Assembly (NCBI RefSeq): GCF_002270485.1 | Contig: NZ_NQOG01000001.1 | Location: 1 to 64,000, forward strand | Direction: 5' to 3' | DNA from: Anaerostipes hominis (ex Lee et al. 2021) | GTDB taxonomy: Bacteria; Bacillota; Clostridia; Lachnospirales; Lachnospiraceae | Length of the DNA: 64,000 nucleotides | Shown: piece after piece, positions 26,631 to 35,142 of the stretch | How positions within the stretch are numbered: the stretch's first letter is position 1 | How the letters are laid out: each line of letters opens with the position of its first letter | Made by a program: the position numbers and the translations under genes | Notes under the pieces: generated by a model | The model's database searches: none | Seen by the model: the letters and a program-made list of their open reading frames with translations, nothing else | Told to the model about the DNA's origin: nothing

Positions 26631-27544
26631 GATATCACCTCCATAAATAAGTTTTCCAGGGTCGGCTTCTGCACTTCCATTTTCAGCGGACATATATTGT
26701 GCTCTGTCATGCAGATCATAAGCTCTGTCTCCAAACGGGCCATATCCGATGTGTGGAAAATTAAAACTCCATTCTTTTTCTCTACCCCGAAAACATAGCC
26801 CTTCTTCTGAAATTCAGATTCCAGCAGTTTTTGTCCTCCCGGTGTGCCCGTCTCCAGACAGAGGCTGTCTTTCCTGTGCTGTGCCTTCAGTTCTTCAAGG
26901 CTCCCCGAAAGGGCCAGGCTTCCGTCTTTGAGCACTGCCGCCCGGTCACAGATTCTCTCCACATCGGACAGCACATGGGTTGAAAATAATACCGTTGTTT
27001 TTTCTCTGACTTTTGAAAGGATATCCAGGATCTCCTTTCGTCCCAGAGGGTCCAGGGCGGAAGTCGGCTCATCGCAGATCAAAAGCCCGGGCTCGTTGAG
27101 CAGTGCCTGTGCAATGCCCAGACGCTGTTTCATACCTCTGGAGTATCCGCGAATTTTTTTCTTTTCCTCTGAAAGTCCTACCAGACTGAGAAGTTCTTCG
27201 CTTCTTGAACAAATCTCTTTTGCTGAAAGCCCTGTGATCTCCCCGCACAGACGCAGGTACTGCTCTGCCTTCATATACCCGTAAAATTCAGGCACATCCG
27301 GCAGATATCCCACTCTGCGGTTTGTCTTTGCGAAACCGTAGCGAACCGTTTCTCCCAACACCTTCACTTCCCCTTTGTCAGCTTTTAAAAGCCCGAGGAT
27401 GATCTTCATGGTCGTCGTCTTTCCAGCTCCGTTCTGGCCTAAAAATCCATATACAGAGTGCTCCGGCACCTGAAAAGTTAAGTCCCTTAACACCTGATGG
27501 GTTCCAAACTGTTTTGAAAGATGTTGAATCTCCAGCACATTCAT
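26627..27544 (-). CDS. ABC transporter ATP-binding protein (second exporter)
   Basis: About 305 residues. Walker A is GQNGAGKT, the signature is YSRGMKQRLG, and Walker B is LLICDEPTSALDP. The C-terminal extension (from about 215) is typical of ABC-2 partners. Two overlapping ATGs exist (27547 and 27544); the second has the better spacing to GAGGGG. It follows the PLDc_N gene without a gap, so four genes (XRE, PLDc_N, ATPase, permease) form one operon. Confidence 0.88.
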   Translation of the reverse strand: MNVLEIQHLSKQFGTHQVLRDLTFQVPEHSVYGFLGQNGAGKTTTMKIILGLLKADKGEVKVLGETVRYGFAKTNRRVGYLPDVPEFYGYMKAEQYLRLCGEITGLSAKEICSRSEELLSLVGLSEEKKKIRGYSRGMKQRLGIAQALLNEPGLLICDEPTSALDPLGRKEILDILSKVREKTTVLFSTHVLSDVERICDRAAVLKDGSLALSGSLEELKAQHRKDSLCLETGTPGGQKLLESEFQKKGYVFGVEKKNGVLIFHTSDMARLETELMICMTEHNICPLKMEVQKPTLENLFMEVIS

Positions 27545-27744
27545 CATTCATCCCCTCTTCCAAACACAAAATACACGACCGGTCCTAAAAATTGTATAAA
27601 CATGACAATTAATATCCAGAATATACGGTTCCCAAACCGGTAATCCGGATGTCTCACCACATGTACCAGGGCGGTCACCATCAGCACCAGTTCCAATATG
27701 ATCACAGGGATTAAAAAAGGCATATATTCCATCAACTCATTCAT
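27544..27744 (-). CDS. Small PLDc_N-domain membrane protein
   Basis: A 66-residue protein with two hydrophobic segments and an N-terminal Asn-Glu-Leu-Met-Glu-Tyr start. The centre VVRHPDYRFGNRIFWILIV and the end GPVVYFVFGRGDE match the PLD-nuclease N-terminal (PLDc_N) family, small membrane proteins that often sit next to ABC exporters. The ATG at 27744 lies 8 bases from GGAGG. It starts two bases after the regulator stop. Its molecular role is unknown. Confidence 0.8.
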   Translation of the reverse strand: MNELMEYMPFLIPVIILELVLMVTALVHVVRHPDYRFGNRIFWILIVMFIQFLGPVVYFVFGRGDE

Positions 27745-27746
27745 CG

Positions 27747-28856
27747 TCATAACCTCCATTCTTTTTGTATGCGTTTTACAATCTCTTCAAACCTGGGGTT
27801 TCCTGTGAGCGGCTCGAATGCCGGATGTTTGAACCCGTCTATCACTGACTGTTTGATCAGCTTTGCTTCCCGCGGTGCCTGGACTCCCAGACACATTTCA
27901 TTCAGCCATGGATCGACCAGATCAAAGAAATCATCTCCATGCAGTGTGTACGGCAGAAGATTGTTCAGGCAGACTCTCTCATAGTTTTCAAGCATGGCGA
28001 GTGCTTTTTCTTCTTTTTTCTGTCCCATATACCCCACTGCGGCCGCAAAGTATAACTGTGCCATTGCATTTACGTACAGAAGGTCCAGTTCAAATGCCTC
28101 TGCGATCTGACTGCCTCTCTGGACAAGCATTTCAAACTTTTCTTCATCTTTTTCATACAGGGTCAGTTCCTGTATCATAAATGACATCACGCCCACCAGA
28201 TTCTGATACAGACTGATCTGTACTGTCTCCCTGGCCTTTTCCTCATTTCCCAGCATGCGGTACGCCTCCGACAAGATGCCCTCATCAAAATAATTCGCCC
28301 TGACTTCCTCGTCCAGAAGTTCCAGCACCTTTTCAGGATGTCCCTCCAGCAGTTCCATTCTGGCTTCCAGAGAGTTTGCCTGGGAGGAGAGAAGGACATC
28401 ACCGCTTTCTTCTTTCACTCTTCGGCAGAGATCCGCCGCCGTTTTCATTACGGTCTTCTGTTCTTCCGGTTTCTCCAGCAGGACAAAATGATTCATGTAC
28501 AGAATAATCATCTGCATAATAAGAGGAAAACAGGAATAATATTTTTTCAAGATCCCGTCACATTCCTCAAATACTTCTTTCGCCGGCTTCTGACTGAAGT
28601 CCTTTGCCAGTCTTAAATAGAGTTTCCGTATGTCTTCCTTTGTCATCTGCGGCTTATATCCTATGAGTTCATCGACACTCATGTTGAAATAGGCCGCCAG
28701 CTGGGGCAGAAACGTGATATCCGGGCAGCTCTGCCCGGTCTCCCACTTGGATACCGATGCTTTGGAGACACCGATATAGGCTGCCAGCTGATCCTGGGTT
28801 ATTCCTTTTTCTTTTCTCTTTTTCACCAAAATATTTGACAGATTTAACTCCTTCAT
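27747..28856 (-). CDS. XRE-family regulator with TPR-like C-terminus
   Basis: About 369 residues. The N-terminal Cro/CI helix-turn-helix reads KRKEKGITQDQLAAYIGVSKASVSKWETGQ and is followed by a helical repeat region of the kind used for peptide sensing or oligomerisation. It is the first gene of the ABC exporter operon and likely controls it. The ATG at 28856 has GAGG at an eight-base spacing; ATG or GTG codons upstream lie too close to it. A palindrome lies upstream of the promoter. Confidence 0.85.
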   Translation of the reverse strand: MKELNLSNILVKKRKEKGITQDQLAAYIGVSKASVSKWETGQSCPDITFLPQLAAYFNMSVDELIGYKPQMTKEDIRKLYLRLAKDFSQKPAKEVFEECDGILKKYYSCFPLIMQMIILYMNHFVLLEKPEEQKTVMKTAADLCRRVKEESGDVLLSSQANSLEARMELLEGHPEKVLELLDEEVRANYFDEGILSEAYRMLGNEEKARETVQISLYQNLVGVMSFMIQELTLYEKDEEKFEMLVQRGSQIAEAFELDLLYVNAMAQLYFAAAVGYMGQKKEEKALAMLENYERVCLNNLLPYTLHGDDFFDLVDPWLNEMCLGVQAPREAKLIKQSVIDGFKHPAFEPLTGNPRFEEIVKRIQKEWRL

Positions 28857-28874
28857 ATTCATCACCTCAAGTTC

Positions 28875-28937
28875 ATTATAACCGTATACAGGAATACTAC
28901 AATGGATTTGAAGTTGATTTTAGTTGATAAAATCAAC
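28875..28937 (-). promoter_or_regulatory. XRE operon promoter with adjacent palindrome
   Basis: On the minus strand TATAAT (28875-28880) lies 16 bases from TTGTAG. Directly upstream is an inverted repeat with 9-bp arms GTTGATTTT and AAAATCAAC (28913-28937), a likely operator for the XRE regulator itself. Confidence 0.6.
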
Positions 28938-28951
28938 CAAAAAGAAACAAT

Positions 28952-28974
28952 GCCGCGGTATAGCATCCCGCAGC
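28952..28974 (-). terminator. Terminator after the FUSC pseudogene
   Basis: GCTGCGG pairs with CCGCGGC around a 9-base loop on the minus strand, followed by a T-rich stretch. It lies directly after the pseudogene stop. Confidence 0.6.
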
Positions 28975-28976
28975 CT

Positions 28977-29790
28977 TTATTTATACCGGAAAATCTTGTT
29001 CAGTTCATTGACGGTCTCCATGCAGTTCATGGCAAGAGTATTAAAATACAGCTCCTCGTCAAGGCATCCGTATACCCTGTCCTCTCCCAGAATCATGTTG
29101 TTCTTCGGCGTAATCTGCCTTCTGCGCATATAGGAGCCGATCTTCCCCCATTGTTTTTTCATCAGTATCAAGAAGGCTGTTTACACTTTTTAAAAAATCA
29201 GACTCTGCGGTGATGGGGAGAAGAAATTTATTCACAAGAAGTACAGTGTCCGCCAAGGCTTTTAAATATTTCGGTCAGCACAAAGGTCACTCCCATCCCC
29301 GCAATGGTCCCGAGGATACGGTTGTTGATCTTCATCATGCTTTCCTCCGAATACGGCATCAGCATCAGAAAGAGCTCATCGGATACCAGTAGCCGTGTTC
29401 CAGATTAGTCAGTCTGCACACCAGGTTCTCCGTCCGGCTGAAGCTTTTAATTTTTTCTATGATCTCACCGTTATCCGTCTGGTTCATATGGTACATCATC
29501 CGGATGAGCTCCTCTTTATCCCTTGAGTCCTTCTTCCCGTCCGATAGCCTGATAAACTGCACCGCCAGATTGTTCATTCCTTTTCTTACAGTTTTATAAT
29601 ACCTTTTTTCTTAATGATTCTGGAATGCAGATACAGAAAAGCTGTGAGGACGGCAATGGCATAGAGAAATGCACATAAGCGCACAGGCATCGCCTGTGCC
29701 GGGATCAGGCGCAGCTGGAGAAACACAAATAACAGGGAATGCCGCCCATTGTCTCCCGGCCGTGTGCATCCCGTTCTGACAATGCTTCAT
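28977..29790 (-). pseudogene. FUSC-family membrane protein pseudogene
   Basis: Pieces of one protein lie in three frames. Near the 5' end a start with AGGGGAGATGATAAT is followed by a membrane helix ending FLYLHSRIIKKK. Next come RLSDGKKDSRDKEELI and LVCRLTNLEHGYWYP, then, in another frame, PYSEESMMKINNRILGTIAG, which is a near-signature of FUSC/aromatic-acid exporter C-terminal domains. Finally KTMGEDRLLYAQK and CLDEELYFNTLAMNCMETVN follow in two frames up to a stop at 28977. The frameshifts make a working product impossible. Confidence 0.7.
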
Positions 29791-29808
29791 ATTATCATCT
29801 CCCCTGCG

Positions 29809-29837
29809 TTGACTTTTAAAATAGAAAGTGCTACGAT
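29809..29837 (+). promoter_or_regulatory. Promoter of the lactate dehydrogenase gene
   Basis: TTGACT (29809-29814) and TACGAT (29832-29837) are 17 bases apart, a good SigA pair. It starts 39 bases before the ATG. Confidence 0.65.
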
Positions 29838-29875
29838 TTTATCACATGAAAGCAAGACTGTAAAGGAGACAGACT

Positions 29876-30820
29876 ATGGGATTTAAACTTAGAAAGATCG
29901 TTATCATCGGAGCGGGACATGTGGGAACCATGTGTGGACTCAGCCTCATGTACCGGGGTGAAGTTGATGAACTGGTTTACATAGATATTGACAGAGAAAA
30001 GGCTTACAGCCAGGCACTGGACCTTGACGATGCGGTTTCTTTTCTCCCGCATCAGATCACTGTCCGGACAGGAGACTATGGGGATGTGGAGGATGCAGAC
30101 GTCATCGTTATGGCCGCCGGTGTTTCCAGGCTCCCGGGCCAGACCCGTCTGGATATGCTGGACGATTCTATCCGCATCATGAAAGAAACAGCCTCTCACA
30201 TGCAAGGCCTGCATATACCGGGAATCCTGATCAGCATTTCCAATCCGGCTGACATCGTGGCGGATTATCTGAGAAAGCAGCTGGGCCTTCCGAGAAACCG
30301 CTGTTTCAGCACCGGAACTTCCCTGGATTCATGCAGGTTAAGAAGGATTCTTTCCCAGAAGATGCACCTGGACCGCAATTCTATCCAGGCCTTTGTCATG
30401 GGCGAACACGGCGATTCACAGATGATACCTTTTTCTGCGGTCCATATTTCTGGCAAACCTCTGGTTCAGTGGATGAAAGATGAGCCAGTGCGGTATGGAA
30501 AACTGGATCTTGTACAGATCGAAAAGGAGACTGCCAATGCAGGACACGAGGTGATCGAGGGAAAAGGCAGCACAGAATTCGGTATCGGCATCGCCCTGTC
30601 AGAGATTGTCCGCTCTATTTTCCATGACTCAAAAAAAGTCCTGCCGGTCTCTCCCCTGCTTGATGGGGAATACGGACAGTACGGAATCCATGCGGGTGTC
30701 CCTTGTGTCATCGGAAAAGACGGAATCGAACAGATCATAGAGATCCCTCTGACTGACAAAGAAAAAGAGAAATTTGAAAACTCCTGCCGGGTGATTCGTG
30801 AATATATCAGCCGGATATAA
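29876..30820 (+). CDS. L-lactate dehydrogenase-like enzyme
   Basis: A 314-residue member of the LDH/malate dehydrogenase family. GAGHVG at 12-17 binds NAD. The acid-binding Arg lies in SRLPGQTRLDML, the SISNPADIV loop and the catalytic His in VMGEHGDSQM are all in place. The lactate-binding region has LPGQTR as in LDH. It should interconvert pyruvate and lactate with NADH in the cytoplasm. It is more divergent than typical LDH, so 2-hydroxyacid dehydrogenase of other specificity is possible. AAAGGAGACAGACT precedes the ATG. Confidence 0.82.
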   Translation: MGFKLRKIVIIGAGHVGTMCGLSLMYRGEVDELVYIDIDREKAYSQALDLDDAVSFLPHQITVRTGDYGDVEDADVIVMAAGVSRLPGQTRLDMLDDSIRIMKETASHMQGLHIPGILISISNPADIVADYLRKQLGLPRNRCFSTGTSLDSCRLRRILSQKMHLDRNSIQAFVMGEHGDSQMIPFSAVHISGKPLVQWMKDEPVRYGKLDLVQIEKETANAGHEVIEGKGSTEFGIGIALSEIVRSIFHDSKKVLPVSPLLDGEYGQYGIHAGVPCVIGKDGIEQIIEIPLTDKEKEKFENSCRVIREYISRI

Positions 30821-30846
30821 TCGTATTTCATCCCTCTCTTTTTTCC

Positions 30847-31011
30847 ATGGTAAAGGAATTACATATAAGGATTGTAGCGGAAGGAATTGAACATAAAGAG
30901 CAGGTAGATTTTCTAAAGGATATCGGCTGTCACACGGTCCAGGGTTACTATTTCTACAAACCCATGCCTGAAGGTAATTTCGCCGCGCTCTTAAACGGGA
31001 TAGAAAAATAA
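30847..31011 (+). pseudogene. EAL-domain (cyclic di-GMP phosphodiesterase) C-terminal fragment
   Basis: A 54-residue frame reads VAEGIEHKEQVDFLKDIGCH and then VQGYYFYKPMP, the end of an EAL domain with its loop 6 and the QGYYF motif. All residues of the catalytic EAL core upstream are missing, so no enzyme can be made. The fragment lies 26 bases after the LDH gene and before repeat copy B. It is a remnant of a c-di-GMP signalling gene and was perhaps left by a deletion between LDH and the repeat. Confidence 0.75.
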
Positions 31012-31020
31012 CATAAAAAG

Positions 31021-31160
31021 AAGAACAAAGTGGGCAAGCCCACTTCAACTCCCCAACCCCTCAATCTTTGAGGGGCCTGACAACTTTGCGTGCCAGATGC
31101 AATTTGCCGCAGGCAAATAATTTCCTTACGCATCTGTGCACGACCAGCGGAGCGTTTTTC
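31021..31160 (+). repeat. Dispersed structured repeat, copy B (long type)
   Basis: About 140 bases with three stem-loops. AAGTGGGC-aa-GCCCACTT comes first, then CCCCTCAatcTTTGAGGGG, then a nested stem with outer arms CAGATGC / GCATCTG and inner ATTTGCC-gca-GGCAAAT. It is nearly identical to copy C at 45971. It ends near a GCGTTTTTC run that may stop transcription. It begins ten bases after the EAL fragment's stop. Confidence 0.8.
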
Positions 31161-31174
31161 TTTGTCTCTCATGA

Positions 31175-31696
31175 TCAGACTCTGTAAATGTAATGTTCTT
31201 TCCTTGGTTTTGCTTTCGGTGTTTCTCCGTCCTGGTATCCCAGAATGCAGTGGCCGATGCCGACATAATCTCCTTCAATTCCCCATTGTCTCAAGAGTTT
31301 CCTTCCTTCTTCGCTCTCAAACTCCTGCTTCGCCCGGTGAATCCAGCAGGAACCGATTCCCAGCGCGTGTGCAGCATTCATCAGATTCCCCATCACAAGA
31401 CTGCCGTCTTCCACATATGTGGACCGGTTTTTGTCTGCCAAAACAACGATCACCGTCGGAGCTCCGTAAAAGGGATCGATCGATTCATTTCCGAGGAATT
31501 TAGCGTTCATCTTCGACAATTTTGAAATCGTTTCTTTGTCCTGTATGACCACCATGACCGGTGACTGCATCCCCATGCCTGTGGGTGCGTTCATGCCGGC
31601 CTTCAGGATCTCCTGAAGGTCCGCTTCCTCGATCTGTCTGTCCCGGTACTTTTTTATGCTTCTTCTTTCCTTTAAATCTTTAATCGTATCTTTCAT
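31175..31696 (-). CDS. Nitroreductase-family flavoprotein
   Basis: A 173-residue FMN-dependent reductase. RRSIKKYRDRQIEEADLQEI is the N-terminal signature that binds FMN phosphate, and GMNAPTGMGMQSPVM follows. The C-terminal GIGHCILGYQDGE also fits. The ATG at 31696 follows AGGAGGTATGAA; the frame opens 14 codons earlier, inside the DegV gene. Nitroreductases reduce nitro compounds, quinones or flavins; the physiological substrate is unknown. It is coupled to the DegV gene upstream (20-base gap). Confidence 0.9.
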   Translation of the reverse strand: MKDTIKDLKERRSIKKYRDRQIEEADLQEILKAGMNAPTGMGMQSPVMVVIQDKETISKLSKMNAKFLGNESIDPFYGAPTVIVVLADKNRSTYVEDGSLVMGNLMNAAHALGIGSCWIHRAKQEFESEEGRKLLRQWGIEGDYVGIGHCILGYQDGETPKAKPRKEHYIYRV

Positions 31697-31716
31697 TTCA
31701 TACCTCCTGTTTTGTA

Positions 31717-32583
31717 TTATACAAGAGTTTTTGTCCATGCGATTGCCAATGCCCCGTAGCCTATGTGACAGGCGATGCTCAGAGACAGCGGGTCCATCTC
31801 AAAGTGATGTCCCGGAAAACGGCCTTTGATCTCTTCTGCCCAGAGAGCTGCTTCTTCCCCGCTTCCCGTATAGGCGGCCTGAATAATGACATCTTCCTTT
31901 TCCATAGACGGACCGAACATTTCATTCAGTTCCTTTTCTACGGCTTCCAGCATTTTTTTCTTGGCAAGCTTCATTCCTCTTGCCTTCGTAAATGCATCCA
32001 GCTTTTCTCCCTTGATCTGGAGCACCGGCTTAATATTCAAAACAGAGCCGATGGCTGCCGCTGCCGGAGTAATCCTCCCCCCCTGCTTTAAATATTTTAA
32101 TGTATCTACGGTTATAAAAATAGATGACTCCATTTTATGTTCTTCCAATATGCTTTTTATCTCGGCCGCACTCATGCCCTGCTCTGCCATCTTTTTGGCT
32201 TCCAGCACGGACTGCTTCTGGGTGACAGAAATCCTCTGGTTATTCACTACCTGGACTTTGCCGTCAAAGTCCTCTGCCAGCATATGTGCCGTCTCACAGG
32301 AACTGCTCAGGCCGCTGGACATAGGGATATGGACAATCTCATCATATTCTTTCAGCACCTTGTTCCACAAATCCATCACATCTCCCGGAGCAGGCTGAGA
32401 CGTCTTGATATCCACGCCCTCCCCAAGTCTCTTATAAAATTCTTCCTGAGTCAGGGTAATATCCTCAAAATACAGCTTTTCATCAATATAGAACGGCATA
32501 GGCAGCACGTAGATTCCATACTCCCCTGCCTGATTCTGTGTGATTCCGCTGTTGCTATCTGTAATTACTGCAACTTTTCCCAT
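31717..32583 (-). CDS. DegV-family fatty-acid-binding protein
   Basis: A 288-residue DegV protein. VAVITDSNSGITQNQAGEYG is the N-terminal signature, VLPMPFYIDEKLYFEDITLTQEEFY follows, and the SQPAPGDVMDLW motif contacts the fatty-acid head group. FakB relatives hand exogenous fatty acids to the FakA kinase in other Firmicutes; this may be one of several DegV copies. The ATG at 32583 follows AAAGGATTCGTT. The nitroreductase follows. Confidence 0.87.
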   Translation of the reverse strand: MGKVAVITDSNSGITQNQAGEYGIYVLPMPFYIDEKLYFEDITLTQEEFYKRLGEGVDIKTSQPAPGDVMDLWNKVLKEYDEIVHIPMSSGLSSSCETAHMLAEDFDGKVQVVNNQRISVTQKQSVLEAKKMAEQGMSAAEIKSILEEHKMESSIFITVDTLKYLKQGGRITPAAAAIGSVLNIKPVLQIKGEKLDAFTKARGMKLAKKKMLEAVEKELNEMFGPSMEKEDVIIQAAYTGSGEEAALWAEEIKGRFPGHHFEMDPLSLSIACHIGYGALAIAWTKTLV

Positions 32584-32666
32584 AACGAATCCTTTCATGA
32601 TTTTTAGGAACTATTGATAATCCCGTCCTTTTATCATAACAAATGTTAGGGTATACAGTCAAATAC

Positions 32667-33167
32667 CTATTTCCCCGGATGTCCGCATTCCGATTCTTTT
32701 CCACACAGGATACCCAGTCCGTGGGAGAGTTCGTCCAGGATACATTCCAGATTTTCTTTGACTGCTTTCGGGCTGCCCGGAAGATTTATGATCAGTGTAC
32801 GTTTCCTTATGACAGAAACTCCCCTGCTGAGCATTGCCCTCTTTGTAATCTTCAAAGATTCAAGGCGCATGGCTTCGCTGATCCCCGGAGCAAGCCGCTC
32901 CGCCGCCTCAAGTGTGGCTTCCGGCGTCAGATCCCTCTCTGAAAATCCGGTGCCTCCCGTGGTCAGGATCAGATCCGCCGTGTGCCGGTCACAGATCTCT
33001 ATGAGTCTTCCTCTCAGCGGTTCTATCCCATCCGGGAGGATTTCAGCCGAAACTACTTCATAGCCTTCCGCCTCTGTCATCTTTCGGATCAGCGGACCGC
33101 TTTCATCCCGGCGCTCACCCGATGCGCCTTTGTCGCTCAATGTGATAACTGCTATTTTATATGCCAT
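32667..33167 (-). CDS. MogA/MoaB-family molybdopterin adenylyltransferase
   Basis: A 166-residue protein of the MoCF_biosynth family. VITLSDKGASGERRDESGP and LILTTGGTGFSERDLTPEAT are the molybdopterin- and Mg-ATP-binding motifs. It adenylates molybdopterin to prepare it for metal insertion by MoeA. GAGGAGAAGAAAC precedes the ATG at 33167. The upstream gene (MOSC) ends 11 bases before it, so this is the last gene of the cofactor operon. Confidence 0.9.
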   Translation of the reverse strand: MAYKIAVITLSDKGASGERRDESGPLIRKMTEAEGYEVVSAEILPDGIEPLRGRLIEICDRHTADLILTTGGTGFSERDLTPEATLEAAERLAPGISEAMRLESLKITKRAMLSRGVSVIRKRTLIINLPGSPKAVKENLECILDELSHGLGILCGKESECGHPGK

Positions 33168-33178
33168 GTTTCTTCTCC

Positions 33179-33607
33179 TCATGCTCTTATGATCTGATCA
33201 TCTACCCGGAGAGTCCCTCCGCACACCACTCTCAGAAAAATGCCCTCTGTCGGCATAATGCATTTTCCGACCCTTTTGTATATTTCGCAGTGACTGTGGC
33301 ACTCCTTCCCCCTCTGGGTCACTTCCAGGACCACATCCCCCGCCAGGAGACGGTCGCCCACGGCAAGACTGTCCACATCGATTCCGGATACAATGAGGTT
33401 TTCCCCGAAGTCCCCGTCCTCCACTTTTCCTCCCTGCTCGGTAAACTCTTTTATTTTCTCATATCCGAGAATACTGACCTGCCGGTGCCATTTTCCGGCG
33501 TGGGCATCCCCCCGGATTCCAAACTCCTCAACGAGAAGTGCTTCTTCTACCGGACGTTTTACAGTCCCCTTTTTTTCACTGATACAGATTGCCTCAATCT
33601 TTCCCAC
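33179..33607 (-). CDS. MOSC-domain protein
   Basis: About 142 residues. The GTG at 33607 follows GGAGGACAGCA and overlaps the moaC 3' end by 14 bases; the longer upstream frame is moaC sequence and was rejected. MOSC domains bind molybdenum cofactor and carry sulfur transfer in some enzymes. Visible hallmarks are EEFGIRGDAHAGKWHRQVSIL, DFGENLIVSGID, and KECHSHCEIYK with the conserved Cys. Its role in this pathway is likely cofactor carrying or sulfur/selenium handling (inference). Confidence 0.85.
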   Translation of the reverse strand: MGKIEAICISEKKGTVKRPVEEALLVEEFGIRGDAHAGKWHRQVSILGYEKIKEFTEQGGKVEDGDFGENLIVSGIDVDSLAVGDRLLAGDVVLEVTQRGKECHSHCEIYKRVGKCIMPTEGIFLRVVCGGTLRVDDQIIRA

Positions 33608-34112
33608 TGCTGTCCTCCGTTTCTGCCATATCCTCTGAAACATAACGGAATGATCCGCTTCTTCCTCCGGATTTCTCAAGAAGATGAATGTCTCCCATAG
33701 ACATGGACTTGCTGACTGCCTTACACATGTCATAAATGGTCAGCAGTGCGATCTGCACCCCTGTGAGCGCTTCCATCTCCACTCCGGTCTTTCCCGTTGT
33801 CTTCACTGTACAGACGGCCCTGATCGAATAATCTTCTTCCCGCATCTCAAAGTCTACGCTGCATTTGTGAATCAGCAGCACATGGCACATAGGAATCAGA
33901 CTGCTGGTCTGTTTCGCGCCCATGATGCCTGCGATCCTGGCCACCGAAAGTACATCACCTTTTTCTACCTGCTTCGTTTTGATCTTTTGATAGACCTCTT
34001 TTCCGACAAAGATTCTGCCCTGGGCAGAAGCTTCCCTTCTTGTATTCTCTTTGTCCGACACATCCACCATCACGGCGTTTCCGTTTTCATCAAAATGTGA
34101 AAAATCGTTCAT
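33594..34112 (-). CDS. moaC: Cyclic pyranopterin monophosphate synthase MoaC
   Basis: About 172 residues. MoaC with MoaA turns GTP into cyclic pyranopterin phosphate, the first step of molybdopterin synthesis. It shows MVDVSDKENTRREASAQGRI, IMGAKQTSSLIPMCHVLLIH (with the conserved His) and GVEMEALTGVQIALLTIYDM. GGAAGGTAGGAGAG precedes the ATG at 34112. MoaA is not in the window. The C-terminus runs about ten residues beyond typical forms. Confidence 0.93.
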   Translation of the reverse strand: MNDFSHFDENGNAVMVDVSDKENTRREASAQGRIFVGKEVYQKIKTKQVEKGDVLSVARIAGIMGAKQTSSLIPMCHVLLIHKCSVDFEMREEDYSIRAVCTVKTTGKTGVEMEALTGVQIALLTIYDMCKAVSKSMSMGDIHLLEKSGGRSGSFRYVSEDMAETEDSSGKD

Positions 34113-34117
34113 CTCTC

Positions 34118-35137
34118 CTACCTTCCAAATCCACAGTCCGGATAAGTACACGGATCACACTGCATACAAAATCCTCCGTGTGCCATTTTTATAAAATCCT
34201 CTCTCGTCAGCTTTTCCCCGGCCAGAAGTCTCGGCACGGCCAGGTCGAACACCGTGCGTTTCGAGTACATGACACATCCCGGAAGTCCCACTACCGGAAT
34301 TCCTTTTACATAGGAAAGCATGAACATAGCTCCCGGGAGTACAGGGCTTCCGTAAGTGACAACCTCACCGCCGCAGTCTCTGATGGCAGAGGGCGTCACA
34401 TCGTCCGGGTCCACACTCATGCCGCCGGAAACCTGCACCATTCCTGCCCCCTGTTCTATGAAACGAAAGATTGCTTTCGTAATCTCCTCTTTCTCATCTC
34501 CGGGAAACACCTGTCCGATGATTTCCCCGTCCAGATCTTTTGCTTTTCTTTTAAGAACCGGGCCGAATTTATCCTCGATGCGCCCGTCTGCAATCTCGGA
34601 CCCTGTGGTCACAATCCCGATTCTGGTGTGATGAAACGGCAGGACTTCGATCATCGGGCCTTTCTCTTCACAGAGTTTCTCAAACCGCAAAAGCATGTCT
34701 TCCTCTGTCACCAGAGGGATCACCCTCGTACCTGCCAGAACCTTTCCCTCTTCCACTGTTTTTCCGGAGTGAATGGTGGAAAAGCAGACATCCTTTAAGC
34801 TGTTTAACTCGTACAAAAGATCAATGTTAATCCTTAAGACACCCCGGCAGGATGCCCTGAGCTCTATTTTCCCTTCTTCCGGTTCTCCGTAAGAAATATT
34901 GGCTCCGGCGGCGGCCTTTACCATCCGCTTCGCCGCATCATCCTCGTGAACATATCCCTCTTCCAAGTCCCAAACATAGAGATAGCGTTTGCCAATATCC
35001 AATAGCTTTTCGATATCCTCTTCCATCACTACATGGCCCTTTTTGAATGCCCGGCCTTTAAACCTTCCCGGCACAATCTCTGTCATGTCGTGGCAGAGCA
35101 CCATGCCAACCGCGTCCTGAACCCGCACTTTCTTCAT
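34118..35137 (-). CDS. Molybdopterin-binding protein (MoeA-like) of molybdenum hydroxylase system
   Basis: About 339 residues. The C-terminal half has the MoeA/MogA-type nucleotide fold: RIGIVTTGSEIADGRIEDKF, VSGGMSVDPDDVTPSAIRD and GSPVLPGAMFMLSY, GLPGCVM. The first half has a helical domain, different from true MoeA. The tail CMQCDPCTYPDCGFG has four Cys and could bind metal. This shorter type is commonly linked to yqeB and xdh genes. Probably it inserts Mo into the special cofactor (inference). The ATG at 35137 lies 5 bases after yqeB. Confidence 0.85.
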   Translation of the reverse strand: MKKVRVQDAVGMVLCHDMTEIVPGRFKGRAFKKGHVVMEEDIEKLLDIGKRYLYVWDLEEGYVHEDDAAKRMVKAAAGANISYGEPEEGKIELRASCRGVLRINIDLLYELNSLKDVCFSTIHSGKTVEEGKVLAGTRVIPLVTEEDMLLRFEKLCEEKGPMIEVLPFHHTRIGIVTTGSEIADGRIEDKFGPVLKRKAKDLDGEIIGQVFPGDEKEEITKAIFRFIEQGAGMVQVSGGMSVDPDDVTPSAIRDCGGEVVTYGSPVLPGAMFMLSYVKGIPVVGLPGCVMYSKRTVFDLAVPRLLAGEKLTREDFIKMAHGGFCMQCDPCTYPDCGFGR

Positions 35138-35142
35138 AGTCT

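Noticed and set aside
28870-29220. Plus-strand frames of 60-100 residues
   Set aside because: They are antisense shadows of the FUSC pseudogene.
33608-33733. Longer N-terminus for the MOSC protein
   Set aside because: The extra 42 residues are the moaC sequence in another frame; GGAGG in front of the GTG at 33607 sets the start.
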